A DNA stretch of 64,000 nucleotides from NCBI GenBank assembly GCA_905147135.1, contig LR990051.1, forward strand, positions 15,591,115 to 15,655,114, given 5' to 3'. Under the pieces are notes generated by a model. It was not told the DNA's origin. It saw nothing but the letters and a program-made list of their open reading frames with translations, and searched no databases. Shown piece by piece: positions 10,991-23,048 of the stretch. Each line of letters starts with the position of its first letter. Position 1 is the stretch's first letter. Origin of the DNA: Blastobasis lacticolella (taxonomy: Eukaryota; Arthropoda; Insecta; Lepidoptera; Blastobasidae). The translations under genes were made by a program, and so were the position numbers.

Positions 10991-11476
10991 TGGAAACCTT
11001 ACTCACCGGCAGAAACACAATACTATTTAAAAGAGTATTATTTAGCTGCGATATTCTGTAAGGTGGAGGTACTTCCCCAGTCGGGCGGCTCCAATTCGAA
11101 CGAGATACCCCGCTATACCCCGCTAGCGAGATACCCCGCTACCCCTACCTCTCTTACAAACCTAACCTAACCAAATATAAACTATTTATCAAATTAAAAG
11201 CGTTCGTGATTTCTACCTTCAATTTAAACTAATTGGTTAGGTAACCCTAGATTGATGGGTAAACTTTTCAACTAAGGGCTGCTATCCGTGCTAGATTTGC
11301 GATAGCCAGAGTTCAAACGTCTACGAGTAACAGTGTTGAACTCCCTACGTTATCAGCAAAGTCATTGAATAGATTTCAGTATCTCAAACCAGCGAACTAC
11401 TTACAGGTATAAGACGCGAATAATCAGAATGGGGTAGAATCTTATCGAAGTAAATCGAAATAAAAATTGATTTAAT

Positions 11477-11592
11477 GACCGGTTAACATCCGGTCTGCCA
11501 TGTTAACCTCGGTCGGAGAGGTCCTCGGTTCGATTCCCGGCCGAGCAGAAATTGAAATTATGAATTGTTATTTCTGTTACGGGTCTAGATCT
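11477..11592 (+). repeat. Second tRNA-derived SINE family (head fragment)
   Basis: This has a B box 'ggttcgattcccggccgagcag' followed by the body 'aaattgaaattatgaatt', and upstream a degraded A-box region ('ccatgttaacc'). The same head with a better A box is on the minus strand at 52560-52662, where it reads 'cctgagtggttcagttggttaac'. This family is separate from the 'gtcggtggccgag' SINE. Confidence 0.6.
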
Positions 11593-11627
11593 TACTACAG
11601 TATGATAAGTAGGTACGTATTTTGAAG

Positions 11628-11745
11628 TAACTAAGTGGTATATCAGTTATATAGCTGTCATATATATAGTACAAACTTTGCTCAGTTTGGGGCTATATGA
11701 TGCTGTGTAAATTCGTCCAAAAATTTCAAAATACAAAAAGCAAAA
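11628..11745 (+). repeat. Dispersed repeat of the 'agtttggggctagatg' family
   Basis: The blocks 'gtatatcagttat', 'tagtacaaactttgctcagtttggggctatatg' and 'gctgtgtaaattcgtcc' are shared with 57650-57745. There they run into a (tta)n/(ttta)n tail, which suggests the 3' end of a retroelement. Confidence 0.55.
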
Positions 11746-13006
11746 TTTTCATCTTTTTTTTTATATACCCTAAATAAGATTTCCATCCCATTTAAAGCTA
11801 ACATAGCCCGAGAGCTTTCATTTCCTTTACTTCGACAAGGTTCGCACACGGATCAAGTTAATATACCTAACTAGTGGACCCGACGCAACTTCGTTCGCGT
11901 ACACCTACTTTACACCAATCTACCCTTTTTTCTTGTTTATAAACCTTCCTATTGAATCACTCTATCTATTGTTGAAAAGCGCATAAAATCCGTTGCGTTA
12001 TTTAAAAGATCTAAGCGTACATAGATACATAGGGACAGTGGAACACAGATACGGTGGGAAGCGACATAACTTTCTACTAGTTATATATGTTCAATTCGAC
12101 ATGTTCTACGATATCGCTAGAGGTAGATTCTTTATATTCTTGATTCTTACAAGTTTCAGGTTTTTCAAATAATTAAACGTTAAACTTCAAAGACACTAAT
12201 TTCTTCTTTGCAGTAAAACGAAAAACAACGTTGCAACAAAAAACGTTAATTTAAGCCAGCGAGCTACGAAAAATCATGACTTGGGAGTTAACATTGAGAT
12301 TAAGTAATTTCAAACTTCAGTGCTCTGCGATACTGCACTAGGTATTAGTATACCTGAAGTGTTTCTACATATTCTAAATTCTATACCCTTATTATAAACT
12401 AAACAATATAGAAAAAATAAAGACTAGACTAAATTAATTTAATGATTAGATGAAATCCTTGTTCCTGCTGTCAATTTCATGAAATTCAAAAACTGCTTAA
12501 CTCTTTAATATTTAATTTATTTTGTCAGCTGTGACACCGAAAGCAATAGGATAGTGGTCTGATTATGTTTACTACATAGAAAATGTTGTAGGTAAGGATA
12601 TGTACTAGTAGGTACAGCAAAAATACTGAATTTTTTCCCTGTTTAATTCACTTGTTCCATCCAATATCAACAAGCAGCATCTATTTGAGGGACAGGATGT
12701 AAGCTAACACCTTAATGCGTCTCTGACCCCTCCATACCGGCTACGGCATTGTCAAGTTATCAAATGACTCCGCCATTGTGACCGCTTACAGGCGTTATTC
12801 CGCGCCACGAAGACTTGCTTTGGCACTTGATTGGTTCTTTTCCGCTGAAGTTTCCTCAAAGTCTAGTGTAAACTGACCGGAAAATTATAGTGGTTGTGTA
12901 CATTGTGGACGTAACAAAAATATGTAACACTTCTCCGTGATCCTTGTACTAGTTTGATTGTTACAAATTATGTTGAATATTTACGTGTTTCTAACACTAA
13001 TATAAT
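11746..13006. other. No gene recognised
   Basis: I see no supported feature here. A fragment near 11876-11900 ('gtggacccgacgcaacttcg') resembles the 3' terminal block of the Helitrons in this window but has no CTAG end, so it is left uncalled. Confidence 0.3.
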
Positions 13007-13333
13007 TGGCGTTAATGTCTCGGTTGTGTTCTTGCGCTCCAGTGCCCTGGGTCTGTCTTGACTCTGCTCCAGGATTTGGCAGATCAGGTAATTACAGTGG
13101 AGCAATTGCCATCTGATATCCGTGACCCTGTTAACAGGGGAACCTGATCAGATTGGATCATGGCCACAATTCAGTCGCCTGATTGTGCAAGTTTCAGTAC
13201 GCCGTTTTCCTTCACCATAAGAGCTAGTTAGTAAGGTTAGGGATCAATTCATTGATACATTGCGGCAGTGGGATTCGTACCTGGTACCTATCGCTTACGA
13301 GTCGGACCCCTTAACTACTAGGCCACCGACGCT
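13007..13333 (-). repeat. tRNA-derived SINE, near full length (minus strand)
   Basis: On the minus strand it starts at 13333 with 'gcgtcggtggcctagtagttaagg', then 'cgactcgtaagcgataggtacc', a diverged B box ('acgaatccc') and the full body. It ends at 13007 with 'acattaacgcc'. It is one of the longer copies here. Confidence 0.8.
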
Positions 13334-14417
13334 CGCTAACACAATACTCCTACATTACATAATTACAAATAACGAAAACTCCTAACAAATTAGATTTCAG
13401 CCACTCACTACACATTCAACAGCATTCACTAACCAGTCGTAGACGTACAAATAGACTCGAGTATGTGCCTCGGAATTCGAAGACACTTGTCAAATTCTTG
13501 ATTTGTTAAATTAGAGCTTATTAAAACGTAAAATAGTCCTATACCACAGCCACAGACCCAAGTCATAGTTCAAGTCCTATAAATTGTGTACAGCGCCTAT
13601 CATGATGAACAAATATCTGAATGCCAAAATTGGTTAAAAAATATACCCCGTGACTTGTGAAAATACACGTAAAAATTTTGGTATGATTATGCTAGATAGT
13701 GATTCTACTTGCTTTTTAGATTAGTACAGCCTTATGGCAACCGGTGATTATTAGAATAATAATGAAATTACATATCTAAACCCGAAGCAATAACGTATAA
13801 TGAATATTTAATATCTAAAGCTAAAGCTCGGTAATCCTCCAAAAGTACTCATGCATAGTAAATGCCAATAAGTATTTTCTTGTTGATGTTTAATTCACTC
13901 CCTTTAGGGATGAAGCTGGTGGGGACCCCATTGGGTAATTGTCCGTAAACATCGGTATGCAGTCACATGATGAGAGAACTTACGCAAGTTCTTACACACA
14001 CATAAGCAGAACTCTTTACGAGTTAAGCGCAAGCTGTTTAATATCGGGTAAAAAGAGTAATTACCGGTGGTAAAAAGTTGTCCTTCCCACAAGCAATATA
14101 AGCCAAGCCATTAAAACTTCCCTAGTCGTGTTTGACGCATGACTCGTCAAATATTATGCAAAGCAGACTCCAGCAGGCAAAGGACGTGAGGAGCGCACCA
14201 ACCAGACAAATTGAGATTTCATGAATGATAATGGTTAGAGACACCACGTCAAACTTTCGCAGCTAGCAGTATAAGTCATTTGATAGCGTATAAATGCAAA
14301 TTATTCATAGCCAGAAACTGGCTTGGATAGGTCGGACTTTCGTCAAGGTCCATGGTGACAGTGGTTAAACAGTGGTAAAAATCAATAGAAATACTTAACA
14401 CTACTCTTGTACGCAAT
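13334..14417. other. No gene recognised
   Basis: Short frames without domains. This is the left flank of the nested transposon block. The 8 bases before that block (14418-14425, gtcgcaat) are one half of its target-site duplication. Confidence 0.3.
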
Positions 14418-14559
14418 GTCGCAATTAGGGTTGCCAACCCTACTATATAATATAGTATCCTACTATATTAGGAGTCTACCCTACCTACTATAAATTAAAA
14501 ATTAAAATATAGTAGGCGAAAGTAGCATATTTAATTAGCACAACATTACCTAAACTTAT

Positions 14560-15775
14560 CACAAATAAAGAAGTGGCATAGTTGTTCCAAACAGTTTTTA
14601 CCGAAATACCGATTAAAACTACCTCTCTGCTAAACTCATGCCCAATTAGTGCAGAAAACTTGTTAAAAGAAAATATAGGTGCCTGTGAAAATGACTTTTG
14701 TTATTCCGAAGTAGATGCTAAAACTATATATTAAAGCTTTTAAAAGCATTAAGTTGAAAAAAAAAGATGTTTGGGGAATGTAAGTCAGAGTTATAAGTAC
14801 TGTTGTTGATATTTTAGCACCGAATTTAGCTTACATTTTTATTTTATTTATTTATTTAACAGTTTATTGTGCACAATAACATTTATACAATATTGACATA
14901 AGGAAAACAACACAACAGGTACAGCTTATTTCATAAGAAATATCTTACAGCAGACCTACGGAAGAGACAGGACATTTTAATGATTGCGTCAAAGTAGGAG
15001 TTTTCCCCGACCTCATGAAAATCAGTAAAGTGGTGCCATTATTCAAGTCAGGTTGTAAAAATAGTTTAAATAATTTTAGATCGGTGTCCATCCCGCCCGT
15101 TTTCAGTAAACTCTTTGAAAAAATCATGTTCAGTCAAATGATTGTACACTTTAACAGTAACAAATTATTTCATCAACAACAATATGGCTTCATGAAAGGC
15201 CGCAATACTACTGAAGCTGGTATTAGCCTTATTCAACAAATGTTTAGTGCATGGGAAGAACATCATAATGAAGTAGGTGATTTTTGCGATTTGACTAAAG
15301 CATTTGATTGTGTAAATCATTCAACACTATTACTAAAATAATACATTATGGTTTTACGCATGATAGTCTTGAAATGATGAAATCATACTTAAAAGGTAGA
15401 GTGCAAAAAGTAAATGTAAATGGCGAGTTATCTGCGGGGTGAGGTGAGCATTGGAGTGCCACAAGGATCTATATTGTGACCGTTTCTCTTTATTGTATAA
15501 AAAATTACCTTCCAGACATGGTGCAGAACACTGCTGGTATAGTTTTGTTTGCTGACGACACTTCACTGATATTTAAAATTAATAGGAAAGATAATACGAA
15601 GTAAACTGTGTTCTTCAGAATGTATTTCATTGGTTTACGATTAAAAACTTAGTCTTAAACTCTAAAAATACAAAATGCGTTAATTTTTGCCTCCTTAATG
15701 TACAAAGAAATCAATGTGATGTTGTATAAGATAAAACGCAACTTGAGTTGGTAGAGAAAACTACTTTCTTAGGCG
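14560..15775 (+). pseudogene. LINE reverse transcriptase, N-terminal and palm part (broken)
   Basis: With stops and frameshifts, this follows the order of a Jockey/CR1-group reverse transcriptase. It starts near a 'ENDFCYSEVDAKTIYKAFKS'-like block and reaches 'KISKVVPLFKSG' in the clean frame at 15015-15341. Then come 'FRSVSIPPVFSKLFEKIM', 'QYGFMKGRNTTEAG' and 'FCDLTKAFDCVNHSTLL'. After a frameshift come a 'GVPQGSIL' block and the catalytic 'LFADDTSLIF' near 15545-15575. It stops at a 'TTFLG' block near 15775. The rest of the protein resumes at 23745, beyond the Helitron. Another retroelement tail (14840-14974) interrupts it. The element is long dead. Confidence 0.75.
14840..14974 (-). mobile_element. 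Short retroelement 3' end inserted in the LINE (minus strand)
   Basis: Read on the minus strand this gives '..taagctgtacctgttgtg..' then 'ttattgtgcacaataaactg' and a (taaa)n-type tail. It is flanked by short direct repeats 'acatttt', just before 14842 and at about 14974-14981. Joining those flanks restores the LINE frame 'AYIFNDCVK..FPDLMK'. Related tails lie at 15776-15825, 28935-29045 and 35640-35800. Confidence 0.65.
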
Positions 15776-15825
15776 TTTATTTATTTATTTAACAGTTTAT
15801 TGTGCACAATAACATTTATACAATA
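15776..15825 (-). repeat. Second copy of the 'gtgcacaataa' retroelement tail, cut by the Helitron
   Basis: These 50 bases repeat the left part of the tail at 14848-14897 almost exactly, up to 'acatttatacaata'. They then stop at the Helitron end. The rest of the tail does not resume on the far side of the Helitron, so some sequence was lost there. Confidence 0.6.
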
Positions 15826-16128
15826 CTAGCTGACCCGGCGAACTTCGTACCGCCTAACAGTCAATGAATGTCGTGTTACTTTTTAGTTGAACTAATTTAG
15901 GCTTTGATGAACGTAAAACAATGATACAAAATAATATATTTATATAGATAGAAACAAAAAAGTATTTTATTATGATGAATGATGATGAAAACATACATAC
16001 AGAATGAGAATAAAAATAAAAAATAATAATTAAGTACTTCAAACTCATGTCAGAAAAAAATGATTGAAAACTATGTTGTGCAGATTGGGAAAAAAAAAAA
16101 AACTCGGATTAATTCATTAATAGGATTT

Positions 16129-17246
16129 TCATTCAAGCACTTTGTGGTAAACGACATTCTTTGTCTTTTGGTTAGGCGCAAGAACAAATAAAGCGGATGG
16201 TTTGCCGACACGTGAGCATGCCACGTACAATTGACCATGAGAAAAACATGCATTTTCTAGATTGAGGCCACAAATAGTCAAGGATTGGCCCTGTGATTTG
16301 TTGATCGTCATGGCGAAGGCAAGACGAATCGGGAATTGAATTCGTTTAAACTCAAAGGGCATATCCGTTGGGATCATCGGAATCCTTGGAATAAGAACTT
16401 CCTCACCTTTAAATTTTCCTTTAAGTATCGTCGCGTGAATCACATTGCTCATCAGTTTTCTTATCACCAAACGCGTTCCATTACACAGTTTTGGTTGGTT
16501 TAAATTTCTAAGCATGATGACTACCGAGCCAACTTTAAGTTTTAAATTGTGTGGTGGTAAACCAGGCACATCCAAGGAGTTTAAAAATTCAATTGGATAA
16601 TTAGTGGCTTCTTCTTCGTTTGTTACACAGTCGATAGATTTGAATGAATATAGAGTACCTACGATTTGATTTTGAATTATAAAATTGAGGTCATCTACAT
16701 CTTTATTTTTAGCGGCCAAAATTGCTCGCTCACTTAACCATTTAGTATTTTTGTGGTTAGAAATGATATCCGGGAATACTTTGTTGATAAGCTCGTCTTT
16801 TGATGATACGAAATTGCAAAAATTTGGAGGAAATGAAATCAAACCGCTCGATTTGTCAACAGGAACACGGCCATTACCGATAGTCAGCAATTGCTTCGAG
16901 AAATCATCAGCAGATAGATCGTTCAACAATGCAACTCTCATATTTACAGACAGTTGAAGTTTCTTTACATATCGCCACAGATTTGATGCTTTGAGGCAAG
17001 CGTTTATTTCGTCGGCAGCAGTAGATCTTGGAATGATTGGTAGTGTTTGCCGGAAATCGCCAGATAATAAAATCATTGCACCACCAAAACATCTCGAGTC
17101 ATTGCGCAGATCTTTTAATGTTCGGTCTAGTGCTTCCAATGCGCGTTTGTGCGCCATTGTGCATTCGTCCCATATGATGATTTTTGATGCTACTAAAACT
17201 TTGGCCATTGCGGAGTGTTTCGAAATGTTACATGTCGGTTGTTCAG
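16129..17246 (-). pseudogene. Helitron helicase, C-terminal half (PIF1/SF1)
   Basis: The frame runs from the inner hAT junction to the stop at 16129. It opens with 'PTCNISKHSAMAKVLVASK'. It then has helicase motif II 'IIIWDECTMAHKRALEALD', motif III 'ILLSGDFRQTLPII', the pair 'PRIPMIPTD' and 'FPIRLAFAMTINKSQGQSL' (motif V), and 'GQLYVACSRV' (motif VI), ending 'KNVVYHKVLE'. PIF1-type helicases of Helitrons unwind DNA during rolling-circle transposition. The frame joins that of 19572-21110 exactly when the hAT and one copy of its 8-bp duplication are removed. The motifs look intact, so this half decayed little before being split. Confidence 0.85.
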
Positions 17247-19571
17247 TAGGGTGTCCCGAGAATTTTTTTCTTGGATTTTCTTAACGCAAGACCTCTTAAA
17301 ATTTGCGTAATTGATAGCAGATTACCATAATAATAAAAATAATAAAATAAAATTTGATCTTCAGGGTTCTACCGATCTTTGAAGTTCTGAAAAATTATGA
17401 TATTGCGCTACTCCAGATTTCAGATTTATATTATATCTCTTTCTTGTTTTTCTTAACTCAAGACCTGTCAAAAGTCGCGTAATTAATCGTAGATTACTCA
17501 AATAACTCTAAAAACCAAATAAAACTATACCTTTAGGGTTCTACAGATCGTCAAAGTATTGAAAAATTTACAAATTTAAGGTAATATTTCGCTATCCTAT
17601 TTTAAACGTTAATATGAAAAATAATTAGTTATTATTTTATTAAGTTGTAATACAAACACGATATTTAGATTTTTATGCAACAATATGTTATCGGCGACCT
17701 CGAATTAGCAGATTGAGACTTGCAAATTCAAAGTCGCAGGTAACTTGGTACGTTTCAACTTGTTTCGAGGACTTTGTTGCTTTTGGACTTTACTTGCAAG
17801 TGTTTTTTCGAATTCTAAGTACTACTTTTACACTGTAGTTGCGATACAGTATAAAAGTAGATTTTGTGGCTTTATTTGAATAATAAGTTCGAGACGTCGT
17901 GAGGCACTTCCGCTATATTGAGAACATACTAAGAATTTGACGATCGGTAGCTATTTTATTAGTCAAGAACGACTTGAAATGGAATTACCGATAATAGAAA
18001 GAATATATCCAATTCAGTAATACTTATATGGGACTGTTTCAGAAAACATCAACAATATTTGGACCCAAGGCTTCCATTCTAATCTATACTAATATAATAA
18101 AGAGAAAAGGTTTGATTGTTTGTTTGTATTGATAAGCTCAACAATTACTACTTACTACTATTTAAAAATTCTATCAACTATAGACAGCTGCATTATCAGG
18201 GGGTTACATAGGCTATAGTTCTTCCCGAGATTCAATGTAGTTGCCGCGGGAACGGGTCCGGAACGTTCTAATCTAATTTTACGCAGACGAAGATGCGGGC
18301 AAAAAAGCTAGTCGAAAGTATGGCCAAATTATCTAATTCCTGAAATCATTTGACCACGAAAAGTGGATGGATTCCTACCTCAATTTAAAAAGATACCGCA
18401 TAAGCTAAAGAAATTATGTCTAGTTTCAAAAACGAATGACGAAATGAGTTGAATGAGTGAACTAAATGAGTAGTTAGAGTTATCTAAGAAGCTTTTAGAC
18501 TTCTTCTTAAGTGTACTTCATATGAATCTTATTTGTATTTGAGCTTGAAACCTGAGGAAGTTCTCATCAATGAGAGTTGTTCAATGTTAGGAAAATGGTA
18601 ATGAGTAGTATTGACTAAAAATAAAGGACTAGATTGATAAAAAGACAGCATAGGAAAATTGAAGCCTCTTAAGAAACCGATTCTGTTTCTGCAAATTGTG
18701 ATTAGTGCTTAAATCTTCCTCAGAAGTATGTTCCAAAGGCATCCCCGACATAAACGACCTCGAGAGAGACACCACTGACTTCAACAGCGAATAGAAAAAC
18801 ATTAACCAAAGTTAACTAACAAAATAGCTAAGCTCTGTGACAGATAATGTTTATCGATGCGATCTGCTGCTGCTGTTTTGCCTGACATCCTCTTGGTTTC
18901 TACCAAAGATTTAACTTAATAATAGTAAAAATAATAGTAGTAGCACTAAAATCAGATTAAAAACTTTCAAAAATAACTTCTCTGTTGAAGATTACACATA
19001 AATTATTGTGTGACAGGGAAATCCGCAACGCCGGTTATTTGCTGCACCGCCGATTCTTCAGCATCTTTCTAATGACGACTTATAAATCATGGCAAAAGAT
19101 AAAAGCTTGGAAATTGTTGACTATCCTTGTTATACACAATCTTTGGTAACAGAGGCCTTACATAGTGTTACTGTGTTACTGACGCTAATGCTTGAGATAG
19201 CTTCATTGGAATATGCAATCACGAACAGAAATCCATAATTTTTGACTCAATAACAAGCAAACTAAAATAAAAAATGTTCTATTGATTATAAGCTCTATTT
19301 TAATTAATCTTTTTTATTATGCTGTATTTCTTTAATATTTATATTTTAGTATAAAATAAGCTTGAATTTGTATTATTTTAAGCAAGTGGAAAAATTCTGT
19401 AAAACTTAAAAATTCCCAAATTTTCAAAGTTCGGTAGAGCCCTCAATATTACACATAATTCAAATAGTTTTACATTTTTCATAATCTGTGTAAAATTACG
19501 CAAATTTTGATACCTCTTGCGATTGTGTAGCTTGAAATATTTTTTTTCTCATACGTGGACGGGACACCCTA
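17247..19571. mobile_element. Inner hAT-like element (non-autonomous, 2.3 kb) splitting the Helitron helicase
   Basis: TIRs TAGGGTGTCCCG (17247-17258) and CGGGACACCCTA (19560-19571) are exact inverse copies. They are flanked by a perfect 8-bp target duplication ttgttcag (17239-17246 and 19572-19579). The left end carries two tandem copies of a subterminal unit: one at about 17281-17400 starting 'ttaacgcaagacct', the other at about 17456-17580 starting 'ttaactcaagacct'. One inverted copy lies at the right end, about 19390-19540. I see no transposase frame, so it depends on a partner. A short Helitron sits inside it. Confidence 0.85.
18083..18311 (+). mobile_element. Short non-autonomous Helitron (HeliN) with precise A^T insertion
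   Basis: It begins TCTATACTAATATAATAAAG right after an A (18082) and ends ..GCGGGCAAAAAAGCTAG right before a T (18312). This is the canonical A/T insertion with a CTAG 3' end and no target duplication. The interior ('gtttgtattgataagctc', 'ggttacataggctata', 'ttgccgcgggaacgg') is like the abundant non-autonomous Helitrons of moths and butterflies. It lies inside the inner hAT. Confidence 0.7.
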
Positions 19572-21110
19572 TTGTTCAGTAGTTTGAAGGTTTAATGGCA
19601 ATTTTAACGCTGAGTGAGCCGTACGGCATCCGTCTAACAATGTGGCCGCTATTCCAGAAGAAGCAATTGCTACCGCAATTTCGGATCTCGCACGTACAGT
19701 GGCCAAAATCAATGACATGAGGAATGTCTTCCCAGTTCCACCGGGGGCATCCAAAAAAAATAAGCCGCCATTTCCATCATCAATTGCATTAATCAGTGTA
19801 TCATAGACTTCCCTCTGCTTAGGATTCAACAGAGGTACATTCGTTTGAACTGATTGGATTAGTTCATGTGGATCATATTCACGTTCACGTTCCAATTCTC
19901 TATTAAATGCGTCATTCATTCCGCGATCTGGCGCTGGCATTCCTAACCTAACTAACAAACTGCCGCACATGAGGTAACACATATCTTCGATCAAGAGCAA
20001 AGTCTGGTTATGGATCTCCTCATTCACCTCAAGATCGGAATTTCTTGAGCTGACGCGAATTCGATGTAAAATATCTTCTGACATGTTATCTTTGTATTTG
20101 TTCCACAGGTCACGTGGGTTCGATGGGAAGCATGTTGAAATGATGATAGCAAATAATGTGCGTATCTGACTTGGAGATGCAGAAATAATTGCTTCAGCGA
20201 TTGTCGTGTCCCAATGAGTATCGTTTTCAAGCAAATTTAGCTCTTGACATGCTGCACGAAATGTGGGGCACACGATACCATTAACAGTTCGTAGTGATTC
20301 AAATGATGTTGGCCCTCGAACATGTACCAGCAACAACCGCAAATAGAAACATTCATCATTCTTCGGATGAACTGTGTAAATACGACCAAGAGCATCAGTA
20401 GAACGCATATCTGGATGACCAGGAACTGCATCGCCTTGCTTCCGACGTTGAAATTTCTTCGATGTAGCATTCCAAGTGTAATAACGTGGCATTTCTGAGT
20501 AAAGCAAAGTTCGTGCGAACGGATCGCTTTGACAAATCGCAAAGAAACTGGTCAGTGTTGTCGCTGGAGGTGTTTCGGCACGTTGAGCAGCATTCGACGC
20601 TGTGAAATATACTCTCTGACCGTTCTCTAGATGCACCCCCAAATGTAAAACAGTGGGATGACGTTCGTGAATAGGGAATGAAAATATACGCCAAATTGCT
20701 TCATTGCAGTTCACATATCTACCAACTTGATAGCGCGTGATTTCATCGTTGGTATTGGATGTTTGGATACCAAAAACCGCCATGTCGCTCCCTTTCGTGA
20801 CATATTTGCAAATGTATTTAATTGACTTGACCGAATTGCAATACTCAACATTACAATGTGCTTTGAATGTTTTGGAAAGAAGTGGCGAATATGGAACAAT
20901 CCAACTGTTGTCAACTACGAAATCGTTTCCTTTCACTTTAGTTGTGATAGTTCTACCATTATCATCGGGCGATCGACGCCGATACAATGGATAACCATCG
21001 TTGCCTGTAATGGTCTCTGCCGTCAATTTTCGTGGATACCGTTTGGAACACTTGCCGTCGACCATGCACGGTGATTGTCGGTTGATAGTGCCACACGGTC
21101 CATGAATCAT
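19572..21110 (-). pseudogene. Helitron Rep C-terminus and helicase N-terminal half
   Basis: This is a 513-codon open frame. It starts at the conserved 'MIHGPCG' and 'SPCMVDGKCSKRYP' block, which in Helitron proteins lies just after the Rep nuclease core. The Rep tyrosine block 'SIKYICKYVTKGSD' follows. The helicase begins with 'NPKQREVYDTLINAI' and the Walker A 'FFLDAPGGTGKTFLM'. It ends 'SALKLPLNLQTTEQ' at the hAT junction. The segment upstream of MIHGPCG, which should hold the HUH metal-binding motif, is missing: an in-frame TAA links this frame directly to the previous one at 21114. Confidence 0.85.
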
Positions 21111-21113
21111 ATT

Positions 21114-23048
21114 TTAACGTTGCTTAACAATGTAATTCATTAGTGACCGAATTTTTTGCCTGAAAACACGTGCGGTGATGTCGTGTCGATCACTTGATGT
21201 TTGTCCGGGAAGCAGCAATTGAATAATTTCTATCCATTTCGGATTACATGTAAATGTAATGAATAGATCTGGCCGACCATAATGACGAACATATGTCATT
21301 GCATCTTGCGCATATTCATGCAAATGACGCGGGCTACCTATGTATGTCGCCGGTAAAATAGTCAATCGACCAACATTTTCTGAATCTCCTTCTGTGCTAA
21401 TTGCATCGCGTAAATGGATATACTCTTCCGAACGCAATTTAGCTTGATTCAACCGAATGAAAGTCAGGCGCTCCGTTTCGATTTTAACGTACATGTCAAC
21501 GCAATATTGTTGAAGCAGTCGACGAAATCGCAACAAATAATTGTCAGAATTTTCACGAATCATCAAACGATATGCGTAATAATTCATCGAACTAACCTTC
21601 TTGGTAGTTTCCTCACCTGAAACAAATGCAGTAAAAATTGTATTTTGGAACCCGTAATAGGTTAACGACTCTTACAGCTACTCTCTACTAAATTAGAAAT
21701 TACAACTTTTTTTGAGTACTAAAAGCAAACAGAATAAAATGTATATCAAGTTAAAATGAAAACAACAATATTGATCTTACCATTCAATGGATTAATCATT
21801 TTGATATTAAAGTGATATCCATCGTCTCCTTGCCAAAACATCAGCGGGTATTGTAACGCGTCATATGAACGGTGTGTTTCATATATTCTTTGTAGTTGCC
21901 CAGTATTGCGTCGTGTAAGTACAATATCAAGTGTTTCCAAGTTTTCACCAACAATCAGGATTGCCACTTCATCGATTGTTGGAGCATTAAATGTGCGTTC
22001 ATGTGTTCCAGCTGGTCTTTTATCTGCTCTGATCACAACTTTATAGTCATCACTTGGCATGCGCTCTAAAGCAGTCTTGAACAGCCTGACCAATGCATGA
22101 TGTTCATGAAGCATTTGCTGCAGATCTTGGAGAATTGCTCTTTTCGTAGCTGTGTTGATCCCTTGACGCCGGTCAAGTTGTTCTTCCATATTGCCCATGA
22201 AGTATATTTGCAAGAATTTATGGTGTGCATCTTCTATAGGTTGCAATGCGCCAATGCGATGGCAAATCTGGCCTTGAATCTGTAAAGTCAAAACCATAGT
22301 TATAGTTAGATTTACAAACACTTTTTTTTTCAAATAATAACATGCCATTTTTATTTCAGAGACAAATACAGAAATCTAACAAACTACATTCCAGATTTTT
22401 TTTACAATGATAGAAAATAAAGTTTTTAACGTAAATTACCTTAAATGTCGGATTATATCCGTGTTCTGCGATAATTTCCGCCCCAAATGAAGTCATTTGG
22501 AAACAGACATTGTATTTTTGAGTGTTCGCTAGAAAATGTCGTGGATCTAGTGTTTCGCCATAAAGCAGGGAGCACAATGGCTCTGGTGGCGGGACCAATA
22601 ATGGCAATTTCACTTTACCACTAAGGCAGCACAAACCAGGCGTTTCACCAGCAAACTTCAATGCTCCACAATGCTGGCAAACAACGTCCATTGGACCAAT
22701 GCAAACTAAACGATGCAAGCTGTAGTCGATGGTGCAATCATACAGAAACGCTGCTCGATTCAAATCAATACTTGAACCATTTCTTCTTGCACTTCGAAGA
22801 TTATTCCTCTGTTCATCTGTACGATAAGCTCGACGATTTCTCGTTTCTAACCTAGCCGTTTCACGGGCTGCCTCTCTTTGCTCTTGTGTTTGAGAAGCAC
22901 GAATTAAGGCCCTTCTTTGCTCCATACTAACGCGGCGCTGTTCTCGTGCAATTTCTCGTTCTCCATCAGATAATTGACTCGAGATATTCCGTTGCCTAAT
23001 TGCATTACGGCTTCGCTGGGAAAGATTTGATCTTCTAGGACGCGGCAT
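21114..23048 (-). pseudogene. Helitron Rep N-terminal region, three exons
   Basis: I chose the ATG at 23048, which gives 'MPRPRRSNLSQRSRN' and then an arginine- and glutamate-rich, probably coiled segment. Exon 1 ends ..NPTFK at 22440, followed by a 160-nt intron (22280-22439, GT..AG). Exon 2 starts IQGQICHRIG and ends ..MINPLN at 21781, followed by a 164-nt intron (21617-21780, GT..AG). Exon 3 has 'MNYYAYRLMIRE', 'LPATYIGSPRHLHEYAQDAM' and 'GRPDLFITFTCNPKW', and stops after 'LMNYIVKQR'. These blocks are standard for Helitron proteins N-terminal to the HUH site. The frame is otherwise clean. The break at 21114 removes the nuclease centre. Confidence 0.75.

Noticed and set aside
20237..20694. 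Several open frames on both strands over 19.5-22.3 kb
   Set aside because: They are shadows of the Helitron Rep-helicase frame.
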